The translations under genes and the position numbers were made by a program. From NCBI RefSeq assembly GCF_030125375.1, contig NZ_JASJUU010000004.1, positions 310,001-374,000 on the forward strand: DNA of 64,000 bases, read 5' to 3'. Below are positions 23,995 to 33,024 of this stretch, piece after piece. Numbering within the stretch: position 1 is the first letter of the stretch; every line of letters begins with the position of its first letter. The notes below the pieces were generated by a model. It saw nothing but the letters and a program-made list of their open reading frames with translations, searched no databases and had not been told where the DNA came from. The stretch is from Pseudoalteromonas umbrosa (GTDB lineage Bacteria > Pseudomonadota > Gammaproteobacteria > Enterobacterales > Alteromonadaceae).

Positions 23995-24702
23995 TCAAGT
24001 ATTGAGTACAGATACTTGTTTAATTACTTTAACCTCAGCTGGGGTGATTTGTGCTTTATATGCATATATTTCAACCCCTTCGCTTTTCGCTTCTGCCAAT
24101 AATTGGGCATATTTTTTATCTATATGCGCCGCCGCTTGGACAGATTCGATCCCATCGTGCATAACTATAAATAATAGCACGGCACGCAGGCCTTGTTTTT
24201 TTATATGGATCAACTCTCTAAGGTGCTTTTGACCGCGAACTGTTTGTGCATCAGGGAAGTAACCTTGACCTTGTTCTAATAAAGTCACAGATTTAACTTC
24301 GACGTAGCAATCAGGTTTGCCATCGCTTGAGAGTAAAATATCGATACGGCTATTTTCATGGCCATACTTTATTTCACTTTTTATCTCGTCATAACCGGCA
24401 AGTTCTTCAATACGATTTTCTTCTATAGCTTCATAAGCTACCTTATTTGCAACCCCAGTGTTGACGCAGATAAGATGACCTAGATTATTCTCAGTTAACT
24501 CCAATGAATGAGGGTACTTACGCTTTTTGTTGTCGCTAGTAGAGTAATAGGCCTTGAAGCCGCTATCTGCACATCCTGTCATTTTACCTGTGTTTGCACA
24601 GTGCACTGTGAACTCTTCATTGTCATTGGTACGTAGGTCGACCAAAAACCGTTTATATCGCTTGATCAGCGTGGCACTTTGGAGTTGAGATGAAAATTTC
24701 AT
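23995..24702 (-). CDS. sfsA: DNA/RNA nuclease SfsA family protein
   Basis: A 235-residue protein of the sugar fermentation stimulation family, with an N-terminal OB-like part (VDLRTNDNEEFTVHCANTG) and a restriction-endonuclease-like core (SRIDILLSS, YVEVKSVTL with acidic and lysine residues, FPDAQTVRGQKHL). The biological role is poorly defined. It heads the dksA run on the minus strand. An inverted repeat GCCGTT/AACGGC with a long loop (about 23942-23967) lies between it and dksA. Confidence 0.92.
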   Translation of the reverse strand: MKFSSQLQSATLIKRYKRFLVDLRTNDNEEFTVHCANTGKMTGCADSGFKAYYSTSDNKKRKYPHSLELTENNLGHLICVNTGVANKVAYEAIEENRIEELAGYDEIKSEIKYGHENSRIDILLSSDGKPDCYVEVKSVTLLEQGQGYFPDAQTVRGQKHLRELIHIKKQGLRAVLLFIVMHDGIESVQAAAHIDKKYAQLLAEAKSEGVEIYAYKAQITPAEVKVIKQVSVLNT

Positions 24703-24784
24703 TGTTTAGTCGCATTCGTTTTGGGGCTATGGGTCTGCTAGTGTACACTGACAAGCAACAACAAGCGTAAGAGTGAAAACCTAT

Positions 24785-26080
24785 ATGTCTGATAAATTTA
24801 TTGTTCGCTTAAGTGAACAAGCGCCTGCAACACATTGGGGCAATAATGCATCACTGTCATTTGACGAGCAGGGTGCAATTATTCATTTAGCTGAGCAAGA
24901 GACACTAAAGCATATTCAAAAAGCGGCTCGTAGCCTAGCACAACAGGGGATCCCTGCGGTAGCGTTAAGTGGTGAGGCATGGTGCACTGAGTCTCAGTGG
25001 GCGTTTTATCAGGGCTTTGTGAGTCCAAAACAGCTTGATCCGGTTACTTTTGCTGAAAACGCACAGTCAGATTTAAAAGAATTACAAGCACTAAAGCAAG
25101 CGGCGACTTGGATGCGCCAAATGATCAATGGTACTGCTGAAGATATTTATCCTGAGAGTCTTGCTGGCAAAGCAGCTGAATTTATTCAATCTTTGGCACC
25201 TGAGCATGTCAGCTATCAAATCATTAAAGGTGATGCGCTATTAGAGCATCAGTGGATTGGTATCCATGAAGTAGGTCGTGGTAGCGAACGCGCGCCAGTA
25301 CTACTTGAATTAGATTTTAACCCTACGGGTGATGAAGATGCGCCTGTGAGCGCAGCGCTTGTGGGTAAAGGGATCACATTCGATTCAGGCGGTTACTCAA
25401 TCAAGCCGAGCGAAGGCATGTTGACGATGAAGTGTGACATGGGTGGCGCAGCGACAGTGACTGCGGGCCTTGCGTTGGCAATCGAGCGTGGTATAGATAA
25501 ACGTATTAAGTTGTTCTTGTGCTGTGCAGAAAACTTAATCTCAGGCCATGCATATAAGCTAGGTGACATCTTAACTTATAAAAATGGCACAACAGTTGAG
25601 ATTGTGAACACAGATGCGGAAGGTCGTTTAGTACTTGCTGATGGCTTAATGGCTGCTGGTGAAACGGGTGCGCCATTGATCATTGATGCGGCAACACTCA
25701 CTGGTGCGGCGCTAATGGCTGTTGGTCAAGAGTACAATGCGCTGTTTGGCCTAGACAAAGAGTTGGTTGGTGAAGTGCAGCAATTTGCTAGTGAAGAATT
25801 TGAGGCTGCATGGCCATTACCATTAGAAAAGTGGCACCAAAATAACTGCCCTTCAGCGTATGCTGATACTGCAAACAGCCGTGCACAAAAAGGCGGTGGT
25901 TACGGCGGCGCATCTAATGCTGCTGGTTTCTTATCGCGTTTTGTGCCGAATGAAGGCCAAGGTTGGGTTCACATTGACCTTGCGGCAAGCTTTCAAAACA
26001 ATGCCGGTGCACAGTGGGCATCTGGCGCAACGACTATGGGTATGCGAACAGTCGCACGTACCTTGATTGCAAAAGCTTAA
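24785..26080 (+). CDS. pepB: Aminopeptidase B, M17 family
   Basis: A cytosolic two-metal leucyl aminopeptidase of 431 residues. The catalytic half has GKGITFDSGGYSIKPS (metal-binding Lys and Asp), MKCDMGGAATV, NTDAEGRLVLADGL (the family signature) and DAATLTGA. Length and the phrases VGRGSERAPVLLELDFNPTGD resemble E. coli PepB rather than PepA. The frame opens at a GTG at 24773, but I chose the ATG at 24785 because AAGAG lies at normal distance. It is transcribed divergently from sfsA and ends with a terminator. Confidence 0.92.
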   Translation: MSDKFIVRLSEQAPATHWGNNASLSFDEQGAIIHLAEQETLKHIQKAARSLAQQGIPAVALSGEAWCTESQWAFYQGFVSPKQLDPVTFAENAQSDLKELQALKQAATWMRQMINGTAEDIYPESLAGKAAEFIQSLAPEHVSYQIIKGDALLEHQWIGIHEVGRGSERAPVLLELDFNPTGDEDAPVSAALVGKGITFDSGGYSIKPSEGMLTMKCDMGGAATVTAGLALAIERGIDKRIKLFLCCAENLISGHAYKLGDILTYKNGTTVEIVNTDAEGRLVLADGLMAAGETGAPLIIDAATLTGAALMAVGQEYNALFGLDKELVGEVQQFASEEFEAAWPLPLEKWHQNNCPSAYADTANSRAQKGGGYGGASNAAGFLSRFVPNEGQGWVHIDLAASFQNNAGAQWASGATTMGMRTVARTLIAKA

Positions 26081-26089
26081 TGCTTCGTT

Positions 26090-26117
26090 AAAAGCCTCTA
26101 GATAGAGGCTTTTTTAC
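26090..26117 (+). terminator. Terminator after pepB
   Basis: AAAAGCCTCTA / TAGAGGCTTTTTT closes the gene; it can also serve the convergent CBS gene. Confidence 0.85.
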
Positions 26118-26128
26118 TTGGTTTGAAA

Positions 26129-26548
26129 TTAAGAGAGCAGTGCTGCGGCAAGGCGTACAAAGTCAGAAGAGGTTAAAATCCCCAAAAGCTTTTTGTGTTC
26201 ATCAACCACAGGCATACAGCCATGGCGATTTTCGACAAAATAGGTCACGACCTCATGTAGACTTTGCGAGGGCGTTACACTGACAAAATCTTCTGCCATT
26301 ACTTCACTGACCTTTTCTTGTTTTTCTTTTCGTTCTAGCGCTAAGTTGCCGTAGGTCGATAAAATGTTCATGACTTTGGCAATCATGATCTTTTGCGTCA
26401 ACATACCAACTAAGTGGCCGTCGTCATCAATGACTGGGATATGTCTAATATTCTTTTCTCGCATCAAATTGTGTGCATCATGCAGGGTATGCGTAGATTT
26501 TACTGCTAATGGATCTGGCGTCATTAATTGTTCAACAGTGTGCAGCAT
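26129..26548 (-). CDS. CBS-pair protein
   Basis: A 139-residue stand-alone pair of CBS domains (about residues 5-60 and 78-135), with repeated signatures IRHIPVIDDDGHLVGMLT and GCMPVVDEHKKLLGILTSSD. Such modules bind adenosine nucleotides, but without an attached enzyme the target cannot be inferred. The ATG is preceded by AGGAAAA on the minus strand. It stands alone, convergent with pepB. Confidence 0.85.
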   Translation of the reverse strand: MLHTVEQLMTPDPLAVKSTHTLHDAHNLMREKNIRHIPVIDDDGHLVGMLTQKIMIAKVMNILSTYGNLALERKEKQEKVSEVMAEDFVSVTPSQSLHEVVTYFVENRHGCMPVVDEHKKLLGILTSSDFVRLAAALLS

Positions 26549-26646
26549 AGTTTTTTCCTATCAGTAAAGCTTACTTTTAGGTATAACTGATAATAGCGTT
26601 GTTTTCCTGCGTTTAGATCAAGAAAGTGGTCATCATATCAACGAAC

Positions 26647-27408
26647 CTATGGCGTTAAGTTATTTGGTTTTTGCAGTGTAGCCAGTCGAATGGATTTATT
26701 TTCTACGAGCGTTGATAGGGGGACTAGCTCAAACCCTTGTACTTGCAAATCTTGTAGTGCGCGATTTAAAAACTGATGTGTTTGTGGGTAAGGATGGGCA
26801 ATGCCTATTGCATACCCTTGTTCTGTTGCGATGGTTTTAAGCTGATTAAGTTGTATAGCTAATTGTGAATGATCGAGCTCATTGTCTAAAAATACGTGCC
26901 TTGCGACATTATCAACACCGTAGAGGTTAGCTGCAGTCTGCGCCTGACTATAGGGGGTCGTGCGGCTATCTAAAAAGTACAGATCACGCTTTTTCAGTAC
27001 TTCCATAGTCCATTTCATGGCTTCTGCGTGTTGAGTCAGTGCCGATCCCATGTGGTTGTTAACGCCTTTTACGTGGGGGAGGCTAGATAGCGCATGCCCC
27101 AGCGTCTTTTGCAATTGCCACTTTTGCATATCCAGTGTTAAACCGCCAGGGCCTAGGGCTTTATTATCTAAAGACTGCATTGGAATGTGCAGAATAAGTT
27201 CTTTCTTTTTTAATGCGGCTTGATAGGCAAAATGTTGAGAAAATGGCGTGTGGGGGAGCAGAGCATAAGTCACTTGACCTGGCAAGTTGAGTAACTCCAA
27301 GTCTCTTTGGTGATTTCCAATATCATCAATGACAATAGCGATTTGCTTAGCATTGCAGGCAAATGCACACAGCCAAAGAGCTGTAATAGCAAGTTGTTTT
27401 AAGCGCAC
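26647..27408 (-). CDS. Divergent polysaccharide deacetylase, YibQ family
   Basis: A 253-residue exported protein. A signal peptide ends near residue 20 (FACNAKQ). The mature domain begins IAIVIDDIGN and has HIPMQSLD, GVNNHMGS and FLDSRTTP, the marks of the divergent polysaccharide deacetylase family (YibQ in E. coli). Family members look like NodB-fold enzymes, but the substrate is not established. It is the last gene of the gpmI-envC-ctpA-yibQ run, 109 bases after ctpA. Confidence 0.88.
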   Translation of the reverse strand: MRLKQLAITALWLCAFACNAKQIAIVIDDIGNHQRDLELLNLPGQVTYALLPHTPFSQHFAYQAALKKKELILHIPMQSLDNKALGPGGLTLDMQKWQLQKTLGHALSSLPHVKGVNNHMGSALTQHAEAMKWTMEVLKKRDLYFLDSRTTPYSQAQTAANLYGVDNVARHVFLDNELDHSQLAIQLNQLKTIATEQGYAIGIAHPYPQTHQFLNRALQDLQVQGFELVPLSTLVENKSIRLATLQKPNNLTP

Positions 27409-27517
27409 AAGTTAAATCACAGTTTTTGTTATGTTTTATTTTGGTCGTTTATTTAACGACGCTCTTATCACCTAAATTAGCATGATTTTTATACTGATAA
27501 AAGCGTCATTATCATCT

Positions 27518-28741
27518 TTAATTTACTGTAGGTTGCTGTTTTACCACTAGTTGACGTGCAGCATGCCAGTGTTTTTCAAGGCGAGTAAATAAGTCTTTAT
27601 TCGCTTTGTCGTTGCTCATTATAGCTGTTTTATTGAGGCTCGATAGGGCGTTTTTACTATATTCTACATCCGGCTTTATCCCCGTCCCCTCAATAGATTG
27701 CCCTGAAGGCGTATAATAGCGAGCTGTTGTTAATTTAAGTGCGCTTGTGCCGTTGCCTATCGGGATCAAAGACTGTACAGAGCCTTTACCAAATGAGCCT
27801 TGTCCGAGGATCAGTGCGCGCTTATTATCTTGCAGTGCACCGGCTAAAATCTCAGCAGCTGAGGCCGATTGCTTGTTGATCAATACCAAAATGGGTGCAC
27901 CATTTAAAATGTCGCCTTGAACTGCATAAAACTTCTGATTAGCATCAAAAAAGCGCCCTTTGGTGGTGACAATGACACCGCTTTGCAAAAATAAATCCGA
28001 AATCGCAACAGCACTATTGAGCGTCCCTCCAGGATTGTCTCTCAAGTCGATTACCAAGCCTTTTAAAGACAGCCCACTGTGTGCAAACAGCATATTGATG
28101 TGTCTAGCTACGTCATGATAGCTATGGTTATTAAACGAGGAAATAGAAATGTAGCCTATATCCCCTTTGAGCAGCTTACTAGTGACGCTTTCAAGCGTGA
28201 TTTCTTGACGTCTCAATGCCAGTGTCACATGTGCTTCCTCTCGCTCAATGGTAATGTGAATAATAGATAGTTTGGCTTCTCTTAATAGTTTGGACACTTC
28301 TGAGATGCTTTTATTTGTGACGTCATGTGTATTGACCGCAACCAGCTTATCTCCACCTTCAATGCCCGCTTGCTCAGCTGGCGAGCCCGGTAACGTATCA
28401 ACAATGACAATTCGATTTTCCACTTCTTCAACTTCAATGCCAATACCGGTGTAACGGCCATTGGTGGCACTGAACAAAGTTTCCAATTCGTGTTCATTTA
28501 GATATTTGGAGTAGGGGTCTAGCTGCTCAAATAATTCATTGAAATTGTGTTGCTTTATGTGAGATGTAGGCACTTCTTCAACATAATATGTTTGGATGTG
28601 ATAAAGAATCTCTTCCATGTGTGCATGGCTAATTTGCTTTGCCTGCACCGAGGAAAATAAAAGGGTAAAAAATAATGCGCATAGGTAGATGTGCGCGCGT
28701 TTTAGGTTATCGGGCGGGGAAATTGAGACAATGTATTTCAT
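27518..28741 (-). CDS. Carboxy-terminal processing protease, S41 family
   Basis: A 407-residue periplasmic or membrane-anchored serine protease. One hydrophobic N-terminal segment (about 15-35) serves as signal or anchor. A PDZ domain follows (GIGIEVEEV to VAVNTHDV, about 95-180). The catalytic core has LRDNPGGTLNSAV, the nucleophile serine in KQSASAAEILAGAL and the lysine in GQGSFGKGSVQ. Proteins of this type cleave the C-termini of exported proteins. The gene sits between envC and yibQ, 38 bases after envC, in an order common in gammaproteobacteria. Confidence 0.92.
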   Translation of the reverse strand: MKYIVSISPPDNLKRAHIYLCALFFTLLFSSVQAKQISHAHMEEILYHIQTYYVEEVPTSHIKQHNFNELFEQLDPYSKYLNEHELETLFSATNGRYTGIGIEVEEVENRIVIVDTLPGSPAEQAGIEGGDKLVAVNTHDVTNKSISEVSKLLREAKLSIIHITIEREEAHVTLALRRQEITLESVTSKLLKGDIGYISISSFNNHSYHDVARHINMLFAHSGLSLKGLVIDLRDNPGGTLNSAVAISDLFLQSGVIVTTKGRFFDANQKFYAVQGDILNGAPILVLINKQSASAAEILAGALQDNKRALILGQGSFGKGSVQSLIPIGNGTSALKLTTARYYTPSGQSIEGTGIKPDVEYSKNALSSLNKTAIMSNDKANKDLFTRLEKHWHAARQLVVKQQPTVN

Positions 28742-28779
28742 ATGCTGCTCCTAGTGACGGGGCAGCATAGGTTATTCAT

Positions 28780-29925
28780 TTAACTTGATCTGCACCATTT
28801 AACTGGATTCACAGCGCTTCCTTTATGCCGTATTTCGAAGTATAGCCCAGGATTTTGCTGTCCGCCGCTTTGTCCCACTAATGCGATGGCATCCCCAGGG
28901 TTTACATGGTCGCCAACATCTTTTAAAAGGGTTTGCGCGTGTCCGTATAAGCTCATAAACCCTTTGCCATGGTCAAGGACAATGACCCAACCAAAACCGT
29001 TTAGCCAATCCGCATAAACTACATGACCTGGCGCAACGCTGTTGACTTCAGTGCCTGTTTTACCGGCAATCATAACGCCTTTCCAATTCATACCTACGTG
29101 TTTACGTTGGCCAAACCGTTTTTTGATTTTGCCTTGTAGTGGCCATGACAATTTTCCTTTTAGACGTTGCAGACCGTCTAATTTGGCAATGAATACCTCC
29201 TCTGAAGGTGCTTGTACTTCAGCGAGGGCTTCTAAGGTGGTTTTTAAGGTGGTTTCGTTTTCTTCTAAGTAAGCGATGGCTGACTGGGTTTTAAGCAGTT
29301 TATTATTCAGCTTGCCTAAATGTGTTTGACGCTGCTTTTGCGCAAGTTGTAAATCATTTTGCCTGATCTGTTGTTGCTCGAGGAGTGCAATAAGTTGTTG
29401 CTGCGACTTGACCAGCGCTTGCTGATTTTCTTCTAGCTCAACAAAGACCATTTTTAGATCTTCTAACTGATTGATCCGTGCTTTATTAAAGTAGTCGTAG
29501 TAGCTAATGGTGCGCTCGAGTGCTGCGGTTTTCTGTTGGTTGAGCAGCATTTTAGAATAGTCATGGCTGCCAGTGACGTAGGCACTTTTTAGCTGCGCAG
29601 CAAGCAGCTTTTGTAACTTATTTTTGCGGCGATTAAGCTGTGAACCTTCTTGTTCTAGAGCGTACTGCTGTTGTTTGTTTTCGCTGATCCCTTGTTGTGT
29701 CAGCGTCAACGCTTTTGCACTACGGGCAATTTCAAGTTCAAAGGATTGCAAGCGCTGTTTGAGTGCACTAAAAGACGCTTGTTGTTTTTTATAAGCTGCT
29801 TGGCTCTTTTTTAATTCTGCCTGAACCGCAGCTAAATCAGCTTTGGTTTGTGATTCATTGGCCTCGGCATGGGCCGAGAACAATGAAATCACAAAAACTA
29901 AGCTGGCGAGTTTACCTCTTACCAT
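28780..29925 (-). CDS. envC: Murein hydrolase activator EnvC
   Basis: A 381-residue periplasmic protein. After a signal peptide (about 1-22, ending AHAEA), long Gln/Lys/Leu-rich coiled coils cover about 25-250, and a C-terminal LytM (M23) domain follows. The LytM metal ligands are degenerate (HVGMNWKG instead of HxGxD, GHAQ instead of HxH), as in E. coli EnvC, which activates the amidases AmiA/AmiB at the septum and does not cut murein itself. The ATG follows the gpmI stop by two bases. Confidence 0.9.
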   Translation of the reverse strand: MVRGKLASLVFVISLFSAHAEANESQTKADLAAVQAELKKSQAAYKKQQASFSALKQRLQSFELEIARSAKALTLTQQGISENKQQQYALEQEGSQLNRRKNKLQKLLAAQLKSAYVTGSHDYSKMLLNQQKTAALERTISYYDYFNKARINQLEDLKMVFVELEENQQALVKSQQQLIALLEQQQIRQNDLQLAQKQRQTHLGKLNNKLLKTQSAIAYLEENETTLKTTLEALAEVQAPSEEVFIAKLDGLQRLKGKLSWPLQGKIKKRFGQRKHVGMNWKGVMIAGKTGTEVNSVAPGHVVYADWLNGFGWVIVLDHGKGFMSLYGHAQTLLKDVGDHVNPGDAIALVGQSGGQQNPGLYFEIRHKGSAVNPVKWCRSS

Positions 29926-29927
29926 AC

Positions 29928-31472
29928 TTATTTTAAGCGCATAATTGGCGAACCAGTCATTTCTGCTGGTTGCTCTAGACCCATGAGATGCAGCATGGTT
30001 GGTGCTACGTCGCTCAGTGTCTTATTGGCTTGTGGCTCAGCATCACGACCGACATATATAAATGGCACCGGTTCGCTGGTATGTGCAGTATGTGCCTGCC
30101 CTGTGCTTGGGTCTTGCATTTGCTCAGCATTACCGTGGTCAGCTGTGATAAGTGCTTCGCCACCATGCTCTTTCAGTGCTTCAACAACACGACCGATACA
30201 GTCATCGACTGCTTCACACGCTTTAACCGCAGCGTCAAATACACCAGAGTGGCCGACCATGTCGCCGTTTGGATAGTTACAGATAATGGCATCATACTCG
30301 CCGCCTTGAATGGCATCGATAAGCTTATCTGTCAGCATTTCTGAGTTCATTTCAGGCTGTAAGTCGTATGTTGCTACTTGCGGAGAAGGAATGAGTTCGC
30401 GCTTTTCGCCTTTAAATAAGTCTTCACGACCGCCACTAAAGAAAAATGTAACGTGTGCGTACTTTTCTGTTTCTGAAATACGAAGCTGTGTTTTGTTGTG
30501 TTTTGCAAGCCATTCGCCAAGTACATTGTTTAACTTCTCAGGGGCAAATGCGATAGGGGCGTTGATGTCAGCTGCGTATTCCGTCATCATGACAAAGCTG
30601 CTAAGTGCAGGGGCTTTTTTCTTCTCAAAGCCTGCAAAATCAGCATCGACAAATGCACGTGTCATTTGTCTTGCGCGGTCTGCCCTGAAGTTTAAAAATA
30701 GAATTGCATCACCGTCATTGATCTGAGCTGCTTGAAGCCCCTCAGGCGTGATACTTGTTGCTTTGACAAACTCATCATTTTCATCGCGTTGATATGCCGC
30801 ATCTAATGCTTCTATACCGTCTGTAAACGTATATTCTGCTTCACCAGACACCATAAGATTGTAGGCCTGCTCAACACGCTCCCAGCGATTATCTCGGTCC
30901 ATAGCGTAGTAGCGACCAACAATTGACGCTAAGCGGCCCGTGCCAAGACGAGCAAAAAGCGCTTCAATACGCTCGATAGATGCTTTTGCGCTGCGTGGTG
31001 GCGTATCACGACCATCTAAAAATGCGTGGAAATAAATGTCTTTGGCACCGCGTTGTGCGGCAAGCTCAATACTGGCGACAATGTGGTCTTCATGACTGTG
31101 AACACCACCTGGACTTAGCAGACCCATTAAGTGCACCGCTTTACCCTGTGCAACTGCATCATCAATGCTTTTAACTAAGGTTGGATTATGGGTAAACTCA
31201 CCATCATCAATGGCTTTGGTGATACGAGTAAAGTCTTGATATACGATTCTTCCTGCACCCAGGTTGACATGACCTACTTCAGAGTTACCCATTTGGCCGT
31301 CAGGCAAACCGACATCTAGACCAGACCCTGAAATTAGCGTTGTTGGCTGAGATTGCCATAGCGAATCAAGAACAGGTGTATTAGCCGCGAGGATTGCATT
31401 GCTTTGTGTTTCTTCTCTATATCCCCAGCCATCTAAAATGATAAGTACCAGTGGTTTTTTCTTCGTAGTCAT
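29928..31472 (-). CDS. gpmI: 2,3-bisphosphoglycerate-independent phosphoglycerate mutase
   Basis: A 514-residue manganese-dependent glycolytic enzyme of the alkaline-phosphatase superfamily. VLIILDGWGYRE, the phosphoserine site DGQMGNSEVGHVNLGAGR, HSHEDH, FLDGRDT and ITADHGNAEQM hold the metal ligands and catalytic serine. I chose the ATG at 31472, preceded by AGGAGC; the frame also opens at 31493. It heads the gpmI-envC-ctpA-yibQ run and is divergent from the rhodanese gene. Confidence 0.96.
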   Translation of the reverse strand: MTTKKKPLVLIILDGWGYREETQSNAILAANTPVLDSLWQSQPTTLISGSGLDVGLPDGQMGNSEVGHVNLGAGRIVYQDFTRITKAIDDGEFTHNPTLVKSIDDAVAQGKAVHLMGLLSPGGVHSHEDHIVASIELAAQRGAKDIYFHAFLDGRDTPPRSAKASIERIEALFARLGTGRLASIVGRYYAMDRDNRWERVEQAYNLMVSGEAEYTFTDGIEALDAAYQRDENDEFVKATSITPEGLQAAQINDGDAILFLNFRADRARQMTRAFVDADFAGFEKKKAPALSSFVMMTEYAADINAPIAFAPEKLNNVLGEWLAKHNKTQLRISETEKYAHVTFFFSGGREDLFKGEKRELIPSPQVATYDLQPEMNSEMLTDKLIDAIQGGEYDAIICNYPNGDMVGHSGVFDAAVKACEAVDDCIGRVVEALKEHGGEALITADHGNAEQMQDPSTGQAHTAHTSEPVPFIYVGRDAEPQANKTLSDVAPTMLHLMGLEQPAEMTGSPIMRLK

Positions 31473-31760
31473 TTGGGCTCCTGAAAAATGCACGATAGAT
31501 GGCGCATAGAATACCTTGTTTAGCTCGAAAATTCAGCCCTAAGCTGGTGATTTATGTTCAAGATTGATTAATCTAATGGTAACACCTTTCATATAAAGCT
31601 TGCTGTGAATAGAGATTGTGGATGTTTGTTATCAGAGGCTTAAAAAGAGAATTTAAAGATACCTTCCTTACAGTGTATGACAATAGGTTTGTACCAAGAG
31701 ACGTAAAAACGTATACTCGCTGCACTGTAAGTTTTATCTGCTAATTAAGTGGCAAGGTTC

Positions 31761-32192
31761 ATGGAACAATATATAACTTTTTTCACCAATCACCCTGTAT
31801 TAAGCATTATCTGGGTCGTCCTAGCAATCATGTTGGTACACAGCTGGTATAAAAGCCTATTTTCATCAATTCGTCAGATCAACCCTCAGCAATTGACTAT
31901 GTTGATCAACCGCGAAGATGCCCAAGTACTCGATATGCGTGGCAAAAAAGAGTTCACGGCTGGTAGGATCGCGGGTGCTGAGATGATGAATGTCGACAAA
32001 GCAAAACAAAATGACTTTGGTGGACTTGAAAAGTACAAAACAACGCCCATTATACTTGTGTGTAATACAGGTATGACTGCCAACAACATTGCTGAAAGAA
32101 TGAAGCAACAGGGCTATGAAAAGCTACATGTACTTTCTGGTGGTATGAGCTCATGGCAAAGTGCAGGATTACCAACGACAACTGGCAAGTAA
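31761..32192 (+). CDS. Membrane-anchored rhodanese-like protein (YibN type)
   Basis: A 143-residue protein with one N-terminal transmembrane helix (about 10-32) and a rhodanese domain. The domain has VLDMRGKKEFTAGRIAGA and the active-site loop VCNTGMTA, so the catalytic cysteine is present. The frame opens at a GTG at 31749; the ATG at 31761 lines up with E. coli YibN and has AAGG upstream. The order yibN-grxC-secB-gpsA matches E. coli. The sulfur acceptor is unknown. Confidence 0.88.
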   Translation: MEQYITFFTNHPVLSIIWVVLAIMLVHSWYKSLFSSIRQINPQQLTMLINREDAQVLDMRGKKEFTAGRIAGAEMMNVDKAKQNDFGGLEKYKTTPIILVCNTGMTANNIAERMKQQGYEKLHVLSGGMSSWQSAGLPTTTGK

Positions 32193-32205
32193 TTGGAGTG
32201 AAAAA

Positions 32206-32463
32206 ATGAGTAACAATGTAGTTATCTACACTAAAGATTATTGTCCGTTTTGTCATCGTGCGAAGGCGCTATTAGATAGCAAAGGCGTCACATATACAGA
32301 ATATGATATTGCTGTACAGCCTGAACTTCGTGATGAGATGATCGAAAAAGCCAATGGCGGACATACCGTGCCACAAATTTTTATCAATGAGCAGCACATT
32401 GGTGGTTGTGATGATATGATGGCACTCGAAGCTCAAGGCAAGCTAAGCCAGCTATTGGCTTAG
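32206..32463 (+). CDS. grxC: Glutaredoxin 3
   Basis: An 85-residue thiol reductase that uses glutathione. The dithiol active site is CPFC near residues 12-15, with the glutathione-site segments TVPQIFIN and IGGCDDM. GGAG lies about eight bases before the ATG at 32206; the longer frame upstream only overlaps the rhodanese gene. The start is 13 bases after the rhodanese stop. Confidence 0.95.
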   Translation: MSNNVVIYTKDYCPFCHRAKALLDSKGVTYTEYDIAVQPELRDEMIEKANGGHTVPQIFINEQHIGGCDDMMALEAQGKLSQLLA

Positions 32464-32538
32464 TCGAGCGAAATAAAAAAATTTCCAGCACTTAGAGATA
32501 TTTTAAGTGTTGTTTAACAAAAATTTATAGGAATAATA

Positions 32539-33021
32539 ATGACTGAACAAAATCAAAACGCGGCAGCAGAACAACAAGAAGGCCCACAATTCAATATTCA
32601 GCGTATCTACACTAAAGATGTATCTTTTGAGACGCCAAATTCTCCTGCTATTTTCCAAAAAGAGTGGACACCTGAAGTTAAGCTAGATATGGACACGCGT
32701 TCAGCTAAGTTAGACGAAGGTGTATTTGAAGTTGTTCTTGCATTAACAGTGACTGCGACGATTGGTGAAGAAACTGCATTCCTATGTGAAATTCAACAAG
32801 CGGGTATCTTCTCTGTTGGCGAACTAGAAGAGCTACAACTTGCTCACATGCTAGGTGCTTTCTGCCCTAACATCCTTTTCCCTTATGCTCGTGAAGCTGT
32901 TGCAAGCTTAGTTAACCGTGGTACTTTCCCACAGCTTAACCTTGCACCAGTTAACTTTGACGCACTTTTTGCTCAGTATATGCAACAACGTGCAGCACAA
33001 GAGCAAACAGCTGACGCATAA
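32539..33021 (+). CDS. secB: Protein-export chaperone SecB
   Basis: A 160-residue cytosolic chaperone that keeps precursors unfolded and hands them to SecA. The conserved parts FNIQRIYTKDVSFETPNSPAIF, FLCEIQQAGIF and LGAFCPNILFPYARE identify it. The N-terminus is short and acidic. It lies between grxC and gpsA, three bases before gpsA, as in E. coli. Confidence 0.97.
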   Translation: MTEQNQNAAAEQQEGPQFNIQRIYTKDVSFETPNSPAIFQKEWTPEVKLDMDTRSAKLDEGVFEVVLALTVTATIGEETAFLCEIQQAGIFSVGELEELQLAHMLGAFCPNILFPYAREAVASLVNRGTFPQLNLAPVNFDALFAQYMQQRAAQEQTADA

Positions 33022-33024
33022 TTT